Of a DNA stretch of 64,000 bases, positions 1 to 12,871 are shown piece by piece. Origin of the DNA: Haemonchus contortus. Its lineage: Eukaryota > Nematoda > Chromadorea > Rhabditida > Trichostrongylidae. The translations under genes and the position numbers were made by a program. Below the pieces are notes generated by a model that made no database searches, had not been told where the DNA came from, and saw only the letters and a list, made by a program, of their open reading frames with translations. Numbering within the stretch: the first letter of the stretch is position 1; the number at the start of each line of letters is the position of its first letter. The stretch lies in assembly GCA_000469685.2 (NCBI GenBank), contig LS997566.1, positions 12,671,618 through 12,735,617 on the forward strand, written 5' to 3'.

Positions 1-210
1 AGTTCTACATTTTGGGATAAAGCGACATGTACTTTCACGAATAGAGCTCATTTTTAGCCACGTGACCCAGTCCTCCCGGTTTCGCCAGTCCTTCCAGTGG
101 AACCCGTTGGTAACCATCGTCACGCCCATCTTTTGAAGCCGATACAACCTCTCACCATTCCACGAATCGACGTTCGCTCCGCAACGCCATCGCATGACGG
201 CTCCTGGCAT
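1..210 (-). CDS. partial open frame, unknown function, runs off window edge
   Basis: On the minus strand an ATG at 210-208 opens a frame of exactly 70 codons to the first base of the window with no stop. The product begins MPGAVMRWRCGANVDSWNGE and is rich in Trp, Arg and Met, with a WKDWRNREDWVTWLK stretch near its middle. The region looks more GC-rich than the DNA beyond it. I do not recognise the family. No convincing 3' splice site lies just upstream on that strand, so it could be an ATG-initiated exon, an exon with a weak acceptor, or part of an old mobile element. The open frame and composition are seen; coding status is inferred. Confidence 0.3.
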   Translation of the reverse strand, partial: MPGAVMRWRCGANVDSWNGERLYRLQKMGVTMVTNGFHWKDWRNREDWVTWLKMSSIRESTCRFIPKCRT

Positions 211-404
211 AGTCAAGGTCTGATTATGTTCTCGTCTTTACCCTCACTCACATCGAAATAATTACTTTGTTTCAAATGGCCTTCACTTTGAATGATAGCG
301 AAATAGCTTAACTTATGAAAACAATATGCAAAATCAGCTCTGTAAATACACTCTCTGACATGCAACCGGTCATATTCAGCGGATGTGGTGTAGTTTCAAG
401 TGGG

Positions 405-935
405 GCATCGTCACACACATATGGTCAGTCTGGTGCCGGACTAGTATTGGCTCAGGCCGACTATGCCTTCCATCCTTCAGGGGGTCGCTTAATTGTTGCC
501 AGACACGCCTGGGAGGATAAAAGCACAGACGAAAACATCGAGTGGCCCCGGAATCATTGCCACGCCCACTTCAATGTGCCACTGCAATTTTGAACTGTTG
601 TATGGGTACATCTACCCACCGACCAGTCCAGAATCAGTTCATCCAATTCCGAATGGACGCGTCAAACCGCGCGGCGAAATTCGTGGGATATGGTCGATTC
701 TGGTACCCATCATTGGGGCACAGGTTTAATAGACTGAATAAATGGGCCAACTGATTCTAATTACATATCTACCTACTTCAATTTCGTGCCCTTATGATAG
801 GAGCTAGCGTCGTTTGAATCACTACGAATTTCACCACGCAGTTTACCGCTTTAATCCAGAATCGGGTGGATGTTCCCTCTGAACTGAATTCCAATGCGAG
901 GGTGCATCCCTCAGTAGGGATTGATCAACGCCCAA
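405..935 (+). repeat. tRNA-derived SINE copy, split by a ~290-bp insertion
   Basis: Bases 405-590 match the middle of the SINE family seen elsewhere here (CAGACNCGYCTGGGAGGAT then AAAGCAC). The 3' part (GCATCCCTCAGTAGGGATTG) resumes only near 880-935. The DNA between about 595 and 880 is unrelated to the SINE. The head with the pol III boxes is poorly preserved. Confidence 0.55.
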
Positions 936-1217
936 AGGTTTTCCTTTTTATTTTTTATTTTTAGTGAATTCTTATGGCCGAATAAATAGGGTTCTATCTC
1001 ACAAAAAAGCTGTCGCATAAACGCATGAACGACTCAGAGAGCGAAGTCGTGACATGAACTTTTTAGGTAATAGTTTGAAACAATTCCAATGCGTTGATAC
1101 CTTCAGTGCAAGCGTGAGCGCCTCATCTCATAATTGCCCTTTAACGACAGTACCGACAATCTAACACAATATATGTCAGTTTATACCATGATTTCTAAGG
1201 ATACCTGTAAATTTCAG

Positions 1218-1348
1218 GTCCGATTACCCAACGTTCCCACTATGTGACGTCTCCGTCTCACAGCGCAAATGTATCACCAAGGAGTGTGAGCTTTTCACCG
1301 CAAAGCAATTCCAGTGGAGGATCGAACAAAAGCAACCCAATGAAAAAG
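1218..1348 (+). CDS. candidate exon A of an unidentified Cys-containing protein
   Basis: The exon lies between an acceptor GTAAATTTCAG ending at 1217 and a donor AAAAG/GTAGGA at 1349. Read with one leading base it is open throughout (43 codons) and contains LCDVSVSQRKCITKEC followed by a Gln/Glu/Lys-rich stretch. It ends one base into a codon, which fits the phase of exon B at 2366. Three cysteines in 16 residues suggest an extracellular domain, but I cannot name the family. The first exons are not visible. Splice sites and open frame are seen; that this is a real exon is inferred. Confidence 0.45.
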
Positions 1349-2365
1349 GTAGGAACACAGCAAGCGCGATTGCTCAATGCATGGTGCTCAATATCAGTTA
1401 AACTGTAGACGAGAAGGACTTGGAACTCCTTCAAAATCGGTTGTGAACCTGTAAATCGAAGGGGAAATGCCTCGGCAGGCAGTTGACTGCGATTAATTTG
1501 ATGAATTGATCTAATGTACAATCCACTCTCTTCATCTTTTCTTGTGATGAAAACTGTTTATGGTTACAAATCACATTAATTATTCTGATATGGGCTTTCG
1601 ATGATCTTTCGCGATCCCTGGTACATGTTCTTTCCAATCCCATCAAAGTATTATGACTTTTTCACTGACTCTGTCACAAAGTAGTTTGAGTATCCAATTA
1701 TTTTACCAAGAAGCTATTTGTTCACTTCCTGCGTCCTTTTAGAACACTTTACACAAATTATCGCTAAATCAGAGTAATTTACCAGCCATAAGTGTAACGC
1801 TGGATAGAATAGAGTAGATTAGTAATCCGGATGGATCAGTATGTTGAGTCAAATCCAGAAAACAGTTATCCTTGTATACCACGGCTGTGTAAGGATGAGC
1901 TTACCCAGCCAACCTTTGCCCAATTCCTTCCCTCTAGTGTGCAATAATCTACCTAACAGAAACCTTTGAGTTAGCATTCTCTCTTTTTCTATAAGTGCCC
2001 GTACAGACCGTGAACTTCAACATTTTTACTAGCATCACTATCGCGATTAGGTATCGATTCCGTCAATTTTTTTCACCAGCTGATCCAGCAAAGTTATGTT
2101 GGTTCCGTTAGCCGCTCCAAAATGACGTGAAAATGTTAAGTAGTCAAAAAGAAAGTTTCTATCTCTGAATATTCTATGTTTCTCGATGTAGAGCAATATC
2201 TAGAGCAATCCTACCCTAGCCATCCCTGCAAAGCAACGGCTTAGCACATCAACAAAGTCAGCTCACCTATCAGTCATATCGGAAAGTGTTGCTAGCAATC
2301 ATAGCCTTTCGAACCTTAAATATTATGACAAATGTGAACGATGTTTACATCAAAAACAATTCCAG
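1349..2365. other. presumed intron; nothing recognised
   Basis: AT-rich sequence between candidate exons A and B. No repeat match to other parts of the window and no convincing open frame were seen. Confidence 0.4.
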
Positions 2366-2410
2366 ATAATCAAGAAGGCACGTTGGGTCTCTATTCACGA
2401 TGGTCGCCCT
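2366..2410 (+). CDS. candidate exon B (W-S-P-C motif)
   Basis: The acceptor is AACAATTCCAG and the donor GCCCT/GTGAGT. In the phase left by exon A it reads DNQEGTLGLYSRWSP and ends on T, so a following GT completes a Cys. YSRWSPC resembles the opening of a thrombospondin type 1 repeat, but the rest of such a repeat is not evident. An alternative is no splicing here: the same frame reads on as ESVHRDCHV to a TGA near 2440, making this a terminal exon. A second donor (ACAGCAG/GTGAGT at 2470) supports a longer exon only in a different frame. Confidence 0.4.
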
Positions 2411-3201
2411 GTGAGTCCGTTCACAGAGACTGTCACGTATGAGCCGGCATTTCCGCAAAGATACAGCAGGTGAGTTTCAAGATGCAGCTACCCAGTTTTT
2501 AAGAGTTATGCCGGTCAACCAAGATGCACTCTAAGCCCTGTGAGTCCAGTTACGTGCGCAGAAAGGTCCTTTGGTGGAGTGCCACGCGACACTAGTAAGG
2601 GTCATGAAGCATGGTGAAACATCGGGGTAGGATTTGTCAAGCGTTTGGGGTGGGACCATCACTATGCGCTTTGCGATGTAGTAGGCCGGTTGGTATGACT
2701 GATGGCGATCTTTCCATATAAAATTCTCAAGTGCCTACCTAAATTGTATAGAGCAAGCTGTTATCATCACCACCATGTCGTGTTTGAAGCCCTAAGAAAG
2801 GATGTGAATCATGAAGCTAACTATGATAGGGTTTGTGAGAAGTTCCATTTTCAGTGCACCGTCTCTTTCCGGCCGTTCAGCAGTGTCATCAAATTCTCTT
2901 TCGCTCAGTCCTCGACGTGAATCCAATGGGTCTTGTTCATACATAGTTCAAAATCCACTATATCATGATTGATCCCGTGCCCTATTTTTCATTTTGATCT
3001 GATTTTCATTTTCTGAAAATTGTAAAAAAAAACAGTTCAAATATTTGCTGATATACATATGTACACCGTTTTCAACCAAGGTAATCGTCAATAAAATCTT
3101 GTCGTTCATTGTGAGAGCATGTTAAATTTGATCCTTTGGGTTTAGACAGCTCAACGGGCCAGCAGCTAGGCGGCTATGTTCGTGTTCCGGCTTGAACACT
3201 G
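2411..3201. other. no gene recognised
   Basis: Noncoding-looking sequence. A short open frame at 2702-2920 has a His-rich segment but no splice or codon evidence. Confidence 0.35.
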
Positions 3202-3477
3202 ATGAGGAAGGTAGGTGATTGGGTATACTTCACATATGATAACCAGAGGATTCCAGAGAGACTACACCGAGAGGATTATGCTCTCCCTATTAAGAAGGAA
3301 ACCTTAGAGCATCAAGTGGTGTTGATGGCTTCCAGATCTACGGAGAGCAACGAGATCCTTGAACTTTTCTTCAGACCAGTTCCTCCTCTTGTTGAGGTTG
3401 TTGAGCGCAGTGAAGTATGCTCTGTTGTTGAGAATCTAGGGATCTTTCCTGAAAATCTAGTTATGAGTATGTTATAG
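3202..3477 (+). CDS. 91-codon open frame, unknown, possibly a decayed repeat
   Basis: An ATG-initiated frame runs to TAG without introns. The product (MRKVGDWVYFTYDNQR...) has a plausible amino-acid mix, with a Glu/Val-rich stretch (LVEVVERSEVCSVVENLG) near its C-terminus. It is followed after ~120 bases by an acceptor-like CGAACTTCAG at 3594 and an open frame DEETDLDKRKEVGEGVVHAI. The two could be parts of one old retroelement or host exons. No family was recognised. Confidence 0.2.
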   Translation: MRKVGDWVYFTYDNQRIPERLHREDYALPIKKETLEHQVVLMASRSTESNEILELFFRPVPPLVEVVERSEVCSVVENLGIFPENLVMSML

Positions 3478-6138
3478 GGTGCAGGAAGGAAGTATCAACG
3501 ATCATCCGGCTAATAGTAATAAAGGCCGACTTGGGAGAAGCTCATGACATGAAATTCTACTGCTCTGAATGTTTCTTCATTTATCCGAACTTCAGGATGA
3601 AGAGACTGACTTGGATAAGCGCAAAGAAGTGGGGGAGGGAGTGGTACACGCTATCACAGGCTATCGCATTGCAAGGGGCAGCCCTAGACCAAGTTCTGAG
3701 GGAACCAGCGGGAGATTCTGCGGCTTTACCTAGAGAAAAGGACAAAAATTGAAGAACATATAAAAACTTGGAGAGGGATAGAGTTTAATCAAACAACCAG
3801 TAAGCAGTGTATTAAATTTAAGAAAGCTCTAAAGATGGCTCGGCTCGGTGGCACGGAAGCACTGCCCAGAAATTAACCCACACTACATGCCACATGTGGA
3901 AATGTATAACAAACGTCAACTGAACCCTCATGAATGATACGACTGCTCCCTCTCTTTTCAACCCACCCCCCTCCCCTTGCCACGATACTACTGGATTCCA
4001 GAATGAGCAGTCCTTTTCTTGGTGTGAAAACATTGGTGTGATCACTGAATATAACGTAGTTTGACTCATTCATTGTGTTGCCCGGAATAGCCAAATGCTC
4101 TTGTGGTAGGCGTAGTTATTCACCGCTTCCCCTGATTCGATTGTTGAGCACGATGCAAATATTGCTTATAGCATAAATCACTTCCCAAACCTGTTGAGTA
4201 GACTGAAAACGATCGAAAGCTTACCAAACTTGGCAATTCCCCTGATATAGTTGAAAAAGTCTTAGGTACTTGAACAGTACGTCAAAAAATCACGCCTAGA
4301 ATTTTTTTTCATATACAGGGTTCGTTGATGAAAAAACCTTGACCTCCGTCCGATTGGTACATGTAGCTGAAATTGCTCTCAGGGGCACTTTGTTAGTGGC
4401 CAGTGCAATTTTATTCGGTTTCAAAAGTGCCATACTTTTAAAACTCAAATAAAACCTTGTCCCATGTGAAAATTTTGTTGTATTCATACGATGTTCATAG
4501 GAAACTATCATCAGAAACAGATTTTGAAGAATTTCGCCTATTCAAAAAAGTTCCATTGTCATCTACTTTGGCTTTCAGATTATAATTCGTTACCAGATCG
4601 TCTCAATCACGCCTAGCGACTTGATCTTAATCCATCTTGCAAACTTCCTCCTGATGCCCTGAATTATCCAGCTCGTCTCTAAAGCTTAGCCTTATGATCT
4701 GGTACAACGCTTTCTGTACAAGAAGCTGCAATACGAAGCTGTGACCAGTAGCCGTGCTACAGAATAATCGGGAATCCAGTGCCTCTGCTTTCATTTCCTT
4801 TTGCTCCATGCAAAGCTATAAGTGATGTATGATCAGCATATTACTTCCTTGTTGAAGGTCTTCCTGTTTTGTAGGGGCTACTTGGCAACAGATTAAACGA
4901 TTTGAGATTGTAACGTAATTCCAATCCGAACTCCATCCGTGTGCAATATTTAGCTCACAGCGCCTCACTTGGGGCTTCAAAATCTCTATTAATGCCTAGT
5001 TGAGATATAAATGGCGGTCTTCTACGCATATGTAGCTCCAAAGTAGCCATGCACTGAAGGCTACTGAATATAGAGCTAAAGCTGTTGGCCTTACAGAAGT
5101 ATATATGCCATCTTGTGACCATAGTGGTACCTACGAGAATGATTACGATGCTCCGCTTACATAGTTTGATGTGATAGTTTTTGATATTACAATAGTATTA
5201 ACATCAACCGGCTATGAACGATGGAAGGGAGGGGGGAGGGAGAGCGTTTATAGTAGCACGTGGAGCACTATCACACACGCATGAAGTAGAAATCAGATTT
5301 GTCTGGGGTATGGAAGCACTGAATCGCGCTTTGATTTCTGACCTTGCTTAGTTCTGAATCCGTTCTGCTCAGTTCTGATCGTTCTGATAGAGGGGGGGGG
5401 GGGGGCTGTCTATATTCTAAACATTCCAGCGACATAGAATAGTCAAGCCTTCAGAGGTAGAGCCTTAGCCCCCCCCCCTAAGAGTCCCTTCCTTTTCTTA
5501 TAAGCATTTAACCAGATTACTGGAAAGGTAATGGTCTTTAAGTTTGCTTCACTATCAGAGGCTATAGATTGGATGTGTGCAATATTAGAGATGTAGGTCC
5601 TAGTTCAAACCCTTGAGCATTCAAATGAATCCTCAAGAACTTCAACAGAAAACCATTTGCTTTGCTGTTCTCCTCTAAAGGAAAAGATCCTTCTTTCTTC
5701 AACATCCCAACTTCAATGCCACTCTTCACGGTTGCTCGAGCCTCGTTTCCGATTTGGCACCTAGCTTCTTCTCGCCTTTTCCTCTCTCCTAACAACCATC
5801 CGGTTCACTCCACTTCCACATGACATCATTTGAAGCTGACTAAAGATTAGTGAGACCATAATGCTCTCCTGCTGCCTGCAAAGGCAACGGACCTCATTGA
5901 TGTTGCTGATGCCAATTGTGCGTTTATGTTATTATTTTTACTTTTTTTTTTGAGGGAAGGGACGAGGGGGAGAAAGGATAATCTTTGCCCTCCAGAATTA
6001 GCCCACCTCTCATGAACGGCTTCTAGCCTTCACATCACTGAATCTTGTCGTTTCAAGCGATTTTAACAATCGGAAAAGTTGCCTGGCTTTTTATCTGCGT
6101 ATATCGTGTTATATTACTTTTGCTTACCTATTGCTCAG
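3478..6138. other. no gene recognised; homopolymer tracts
   Basis: Contains the 3595-3750 open stretch mentioned for the previous feature, a ~14-base G run near 5391-5405 preceded by a degenerate GTTCTGA repeat, and a C run near 5470. Short open frames on both strands lack splice support. Confidence 0.35.
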
Positions 6139-6237
6139 AACCTGTCATACGAGTTTTTCAAGGACTCGCCTGAAATAACGATCAGACCTACCCAGCAAAA
6201 TCGTAGAGGTCCAAACAGCGTGTGGAAAAATTTTGAA
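6139..6237 (+). CDS. isolated candidate exon, unknown product
   Basis: A pyrimidine-rich acceptor (TACCTATTGCTCAG) precedes 33 open codons ending at a GTATTT donor (phase 0 at both ends). The peptide NLSYEFFKDSPEITIRPTQQ continues NRRGPNSVWKNFE and is protein-like. Upstream in frame is a hydrophobic stretch with no ATG start, so reading it as a signal peptide is not justified. It does not fit the phases of exons A-D. Identity unknown. Confidence 0.3.
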
Positions 6238-6374
6238 GTATTTGGCTTTGATATAGAGCTGGGGACAATGGAATGTAGTGGAAAGTGGTGCATTATAATG
6301 CAGGCAGGTCTGGGGATCGGATCCCCGATCAGTGGTCGTCGGTACTAACCAAATTCTCCACCTCCTTGAGGTAG

Positions 6375-6505
6375 TGGACCCGATTAGGAGGGTAAAAGCA
6401 CTGAATCTCAAAGATTCCAAGACGCCTCTATAATCCTAAGTGGAAGTCGAATGCATGGGCACATGCCGACCCCGGGATTGAAGGGCGCCAGAAGATTCGC
6501 CTCTC
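6375..6505 (+). repeat. tRNA-derived SINE, 3' part
   Basis: Contains GGAAGTCGAATGCATGGGCA and a degenerate tail matching the 3' half of the full-length copies at 14,650 and 48,447. The pol III head is missing or very diverged. Confidence 0.5.
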
Positions 6506-7072
6506 ATACCTTCATTAATGGGAATACCACGATTCTTCATAGTGTTGAGTGCCCTGGCCAGGTAACCTTCCGAGATTCTACTTTGTACTGTGTGGTAATG
6601 CGCCACTTGGCACGATGCCAGGCTTCTATACGTAAACCCACAAATCACCTGTATGGCAGTGTTGAATGTAAGACCCATAAATGAAGCCCGATTCACTTCA
6701 TTGAGTCGGAGCACATGCTTTTTTGAAGAACAAAATATAGGGAGCAATCAGGAAAAGTGATCCCGCTTAGCAGCTGCCGTCCATGATTTACTGTTCATTT
6801 TATGCGTTATGAAGGTTTTGCAATAACTAATTGGTTAGTTTCTGTTTATGGCGATTGTGCAGCGGAAATCAAAGCTCAAGAGAATATCAGAAGTATTTCG
6901 AGCAGAATAAGTGTCGATGGTTCGTGGCCTTTCAAAAGACTGAGCTTTTGCTGGATGCTTCATAATTTTACCTTTGGACAAAAATTCTTGGATGTTTTTG
7001 TTTATGGATTCGGATGTTTTTTTTTTGCGAAAACGGTCTATTTATAAATGACCGAATATCGTATTCCTACAG
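6506..7072. other. no gene recognised
   Basis: Short overlapping frames on both strands without splice support. AT-rich near 6,800-7,060. Confidence 0.35.
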
Positions 7073-7220
7073 GGAACTTGTGGCCGTTAACGACTTTTTG
7101 CAGTTTTTATTTCAGCTGGCTTCTACGCCAGAGAGAGTTCGTCTGGCGTTAGCCGACCAACCTGCAGGTGCTTCATCTGCACCAACGGCTTTGATATCAT
7201 TCGACCGGGTGAAAGGATAA
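7073..7220 (+). CDS. candidate terminal exon or mobile-element fragment
   Basis: Behind an acceptor TATTCCTACAG, reading with one leading base gives 48 codons and a TAA. The peptide contains FLQFLFQLASTPERVRLALA followed by an Ala/Ser/Pro-rich stretch and ISFDRVKG. The LASTPERVRLALADQPAG wording and local GC rise look like real coding sequence, and could also come from a gag-like or other mobile-element ORF. No neighbouring exon with a matching phase was found. Confidence 0.25.
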
Positions 7221-10200
7221 AAAGACTCTGGCCCTAAATTTTCTTGATCTTTTTCAACTCGGAGTTGGCCGTAACTTGAACCGGTATATCACTTAAGCCT
7301 ACAAGCCGTTCCATCACTTCAGGCTTTAAATCGAAGGAAACGTTAGTGACTTAGGGCTGTAAAGTACAAATACCTATCATTGGATTACTTCGTGAGATGC
7401 TAGGAGCACTTTTATAGCAATATACCTTTACATACATTCAGGAATGCGCCATGCATGTCCTCCTATTGTGTCCTCGAAAGACCTCGAGTAGGTGAATCTC
7501 CATAGTCCCTTACAGCGTGATGGGTTTGATATCCATTTAGTAATCTTGATATGCGAAAGCGATAGAAAATTATTCTCGGCAGGAGATTTGAACATACGCT
7601 CGTGGGAATCTGAAATCTAGTCATCGCACTCGTTCCCTTCGGACTTCCGTCATCACCCTTGTACATATGGGAGTTTCCAACAAAAACTTTGTTCTCAACA
7701 AACTGAATGTATCATGACCTCATTCACTATCCTTTAATGTTCACATTCACAGCCGAGTTCCTCGGGAATTGGTTTTGAAATTTTCTGAATTCACTATCCC
7801 TCCCACACAGGTGAAAAATAATGTTTGCTGTCGCATAAGGCAAATATCGGGGATGTACTGCATAATTTATGGTCCCATTTTGCAAAGTTATTTTTTCACA
7901 ACAACCACCCTGCAAGCTTGCTTCCGAGACATCAGTATTGTTCAACCCCCCCCCCCCCCCTCACCCCTCTCCCACCCCTCCCAGTTGTCACTTCGTCTTT
8001 TTTCCATATTTAAATTGCTCGAATAAGAATCGAAAGGTCCTCATATAAACTTTTGTATTTTACTGAGCTCAGAGAGCAACCCAGAGTCGAACATCCCTTT
8101 TTGAGAGCATCAATGACTGTTGAGGCATAAAAGTCCTTTACTGGCTTCCGTAGCAGTCGGCTATTTCGAAAGAGATCTTACTCTTGAGAGAATATGGGAG
8201 ATTTGAAAGATGGTATCCAAGATCCCTTAGCGGTTTACTCTCCTCGCTAGGAGCACTTAAAAATAGTGCCTTTCTGCTGTCATGCACTTCATTTGCACTG
8301 TATTTGAAAAAGCTTTCAGCTGATTGTGTGAGTACTTCTGCTTTTCTTTTGCATGAACATCTATGTCCAATAGATATACAGCTCCGAAATTGCTGTTCGC
8401 TTGGATGAATTTGTCCATCAGAGCGGCAACTGTCAATTTGTTCAACGAATTCCCGTGTACGATTCATGTGAATAAGTGAGGGATGGGAAAGGTAATCCCT
8501 GATAAATGATGGGTCATCCTTCAGGCTAGTCTAGGGCTCATTGTACAGGATTTCGATATCCATCTCCATCGGAAAAATCATCGCTTTGGTATGGTCAAAA
8601 AAGACATCTGGCTTATTTTTCTTTTTCTTGGTAGCTTACAGTAGTGAAGTTCGGGTGCGGTATATTGTCCCCGATGAGCGCCTCGCGGCAACCATACTCG
8701 ATCGCACACTATGAAAAGAAATGGTGGCCACCGTGGAGCCACTGTTGGTTGCCGTGTGAATTCGGGGATAAGTACACCCACCCGTGATGTTCAATTATAC
8801 ACCAGTTAGGGTGGAAAATAAAACAATAATAATAGTAAGTGGGTGATGAACCATCTGGAGTGCATCCTGTGAATAGGCTCTATTGAGGGCGTTGAGTCAT
8901 TTAATATGAATTTCACGTGCACATCGAATTATGCAGTGACTTGTACATCGTGTCAGTTTTTTCTCACATTCAAAGAGCCTGGTTCGGTACCCACACTTGC
9001 CCAAGGATGGGGTACTTGAATTCTGCTAAAACGGTGGTTCGGTACCCTACGTTATTGTGCTGACGCCATCTTCGAGCGCTTAGATAGAGTGAAAATAGAA
9101 AGCAAACAAAAAGTGTAGCCTATTCCTCCTTAGAAAGATTTCAAAAGATTGCAGTGCACAGAGCCTTTCAAGGGAAAACTCCGTCAATCCATTCCGTTAA
9201 TTAATTGACACAGGAACCTTTCTACCCTTGATGATTGACTCACCATCCCAAAAAAAGGACAAATTGAGATCTATTTGGAGAATGATCCTTGCACCTGCCA
9301 TATGAAGGAGAAGTCAAAGGAAAATGTGGGTTGCAATGAGGAGGAGAGGGTCACTAATGATGGAGGCACTGATGAGAAGCTCTCCGTGGCTGCTTCACAG
9401 TTCTGCAGGCTCACGCTATGGCTGCTGTTCTCAACAGCATACTGTAGTAGTCTTATTCATACCAAATTTGGATTGTATAGTGATTTTTTGATTGCATAAT
9501 TGTTTTATACTATCTAGAGAACAGGTAGGTTGTTTCTGAATGGAGGAAAGCCTCAAATTTGAATACGACATGACTCCAGAAATCCTGACTGTCCAATCTC
9601 GCTCTAGGTTTTCACATCGTCGAACACCTCTCCACGATGTCATTTCACTAACTCATTCAATGTTTCGGTGGTGTTCTCAGAGTTCCATATTTAGCGGTGA
9701 AGATCTTTTTGTAGGCTTATGTCCTAGCCATTATCCAAATGGCACATTTGCGAAAATTAATTTCTGGTAGAGGATCTAAGCAGGATAATCTCTTGCACTC
9801 ACGTTCGTCCCGTGGTTTCACATCGTCCGCTAAGCTACTTTCAGCATGATATCGCTTTGTCTAGAGGATTCCATTCAGATATTGGAAACGCTGTTATGAG
9901 GAAAGGAATTGGCTCAAAGCACTTCGGAATTCGCTCCCTGTTCGTCCCTCTGATCACCAATTTGTTCGAGTTCATATTAGCAACCTCTCCGTTCGTCCCT
10001 CTTGCGAGCCAATGCAGTACCGTGGGTCCTCCTCCTCGAGGCATACCGTCTCTTCCATTCAGATTCCGAATTAGCTTGTCTAAATTCTGAACCAGGACCA
10101 AGCTATGTAGAATACTCTAGGAGAGTAAAAAGTCGAGTGACTCCCCCATTTCCGAAAGCTCTCGTCTGATCATCGAATTGGCAGTCATCCTTGTTCACTT

Positions 10201-11424
10201 CGCTTCACATTTACACCGAATATCATAGATGATGAAACGGTGGATGAATTTCTTCAGGGGACCTTTCCAATATAAACATCAGTAAAGCACTTTTGCAACA
10301 TCCCAGGACCTTCATGGGGCTATGGCTCATATGAATAACATCTTACAGCCTTTCGATGTAGCAGAGTTTTGTTGCAATGACACCGTATAAGGGATTTCTT
10401 CATTAGGATGCTTGAAATTTGCTATGCCCCCAAGTGACGCTCCTTTCTGAAGGAGTGCCTTTCACTGTCTTCGTTTCAACGTTTTATGGAACTGTGCTAC
10501 TGAAGAGATCGCCCTTAACTTGAGTCCCAGATGTTCAGTTTTCAACTGGATATCTGTTCAAATGTAGAGATATATCCATAGAAACCAACTCATATTGGAA
10601 AATAATGTGGTTTCCGTATGATCCTCCCTTGATCCCCTCACGAGATTGAGAAGGGGCTCGTTGATGAAAGAATTAGAAACATAGTACGGCGCAATTCGAG
10701 CTTCCCTTAGAGCTGTCGCACTCAGGGTCGTCAAACAAAGCCAATCAAAGCTGCTCCACCAGTAAAGCCGATTTCGCCAAAGGGATTAAAGCCGATCTAG
10801 CCATCAGTAGCACCAAGAAGCTAAGCAGCAAATGGATTTTGAATGAACTCGATGGTTCTTAGAAGTCATGTAGGACGGGTGAATGTAGAGGAGCCCATGG
10901 TGCTCACGAGGTGGAGTACCGATTTACAGAGGAATGACCCATCCGAAGCCTTCCATTTAGTCCCCTTCTAGGGGCGAGATGTATGTTAACGTCCGATGAA
11001 GCCGTTTTTTCATTTCAATCCAGCCCCGCTTGATCTCAATTATATGTTTACATAAAGGTCTATTCCACCAATAATAACTTGATCAACGGAACCCCTTGAC
11101 AATAAGAAATTTCATTAGTGAAAAGGAAGTGTTTATGATTGTAATTTATACTTCTACGTTCTAGTTTTATGATACAGTAGACAGCCGTAAACTGTTATAG
11201 CGATCTTGATTGACAGAAACACCTGCCTGCTTGTATAAATAGGATGATTTATGACTTCGTGAAATTAACCGTGCACGTAAACAAGCTCATTGATGAAGTA
11301 CAATCACAGTTAGGACCGAATGTCACCAAATTCATAAAAGTTGTAGACATTTTTGAATTTATACTTCTCTCCTTAAACAGAACAACCCTACTCAAATCAT
11401 AAAAGTCCAAAGGATAAAGTCTTG
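7221..11424. other. no gene recognised; one C-tract
   Basis: A C run of about 16 bases lies near 7946-7962. Open frames at 8138-8467 (-), 9275-9499 (+), 9540-9770 (+) and 9841-10101 (-) lack splice support and were not called. No repeat of the window's families was identified here. Confidence 0.35.
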
Positions 11425-11580
11425 GGGCTTTGATCAATGCCGTCTGAGCGATGCACCCACGCATTTGACTTCCATTCAAAATCGTAGTGGCGTATTGAAT
11501 GAATTTGTGGCCTATACAATGACTTGCGGGGGCCAACTGATGTTCAAGTCAGCGCTTTTCATCCCAAGCACTTACCTGGC
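11425..11580 (-). repeat. tRNA-derived SINE, minus strand, 3' and middle part
   Basis: Reading the plus strand, AATGCCGTCTGAGCGATGCA and GACTTCCATTCAAAATCGTA are the reverse complement of the SINE 3' region. TGACTTGCGGGGGCCAACTG and TCAGCGCTTTTCATCC match its middle. Confidence 0.6.
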
Positions 11581-12871
11581 TTTTCTATCAGCCTGCTTTG
11601 CTTCGAAGGGTTCTACATTACCAGTAAGATGCCGTCATCGCTGCGTCAGACTGGACAATCCTAGTTGGCAGCGCTTTTTGGCGGATATTTCTTCAAAATA
11701 TAAGAATCTTTTGAAATATCTACGAATATCCTGAATTTCAAGTATGTATATAAAGAATGTATATTCTTTGAGATGTGAAGCGGCATTCAGTCAGGACTTT
11801 TGGCACTTATACATGGCGTGGCGATATTGGAGGCTGAGCTTCTCCCTTCCACAGCCCCTAGAAACACTGGGAAACAACTGAAACCGATTTTGCCATCAGT
11901 TGATTCGCAATCGATGTGCAGTGTTGCTTTTGAGTATATGACCTTGTCAAAGGAGCTTTTTTCTATGAATTGACTTTAGAAAGCAGTTTTGTAAGCCCGT
12001 GAGGGATATGTAGCGAAAACCCATTCGACGATGGTTTCAAACAAGCTAGAACTCTGCTCTTTGGCTTCAGTAATGACAGACGCTGCGAAAGAGTCGTGCT
12101 GGAGATCGGAAGTGTTTAAAAAATGCATAGACAAAAGGCGCTGCCCTTATTAAATTGTAAGAGGCTTTCTCGCCAGTGAAGCTCTGTGTACTTTATTACT
12201 GAAAGTTGAGCTCAGACGGCTTCCAGAGCTTATGGAGATCCTATTCAGAGTTCTTACCTTGTTTATTTGTTCCTAGTCGTGTTGCCTTCACAGGCGGAAT
12301 CTGGCCTAATGTTCTTTTTTGTTGCACCATTATTTCAATTCGTAACGACCAATTTGCATAAATGTAGGAAAATTCACCTACCGCTGGATTAAACTTCAAA
12401 CTTTCGAGATTCCCACCCATGTAGACTTTACAGCTTTCTCACCGATCATAAACCTGAGCTGGAACAGAGCTACGACTATAATTGTACTCGCCACGCCCAT
12501 TAACCTACTCAGGCCACGCGTTCTCTGCCTGCCATTCTGAAACCGCTATTCTACTCTACTAACTCCTTGTCAACTCGGTCTGCTGATTGTATTTCTCGCT
12601 CATAACAATTGTGGCCACAATCTAAAGCTACAATTCACTCCCTCAATTTCCCGTTCTCTGGTTTGTCCCAGGACTGCTTTTCGATTACTTGCCAAGATCG
12701 GAAGTTTTCAAACCTAACAGTTCCAGTCATCCAGGCCATCTGAAAAATATGGTGAAACCGGTTACAAGTGTATTTTCCTTAACCTACTGTGACGATTTGT
12801 TGACGCGAAGCAAACTCATTCATCTGAATCTTCATTGGTATAAGAGTGTAAAAGGAATTATATAGGAGCAT
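11581..12871. other. no gene recognised
   Basis: No supported exon or repeat. Sequence composition is ordinary for the window. Confidence 0.35.

Noticed and set aside
6079..6348. Signal peptide plus secreted protein starting at 6,079
   Set aside because: The start codon is TTG, not ATG, and an acceptor at 6,138 explains the open frame better.
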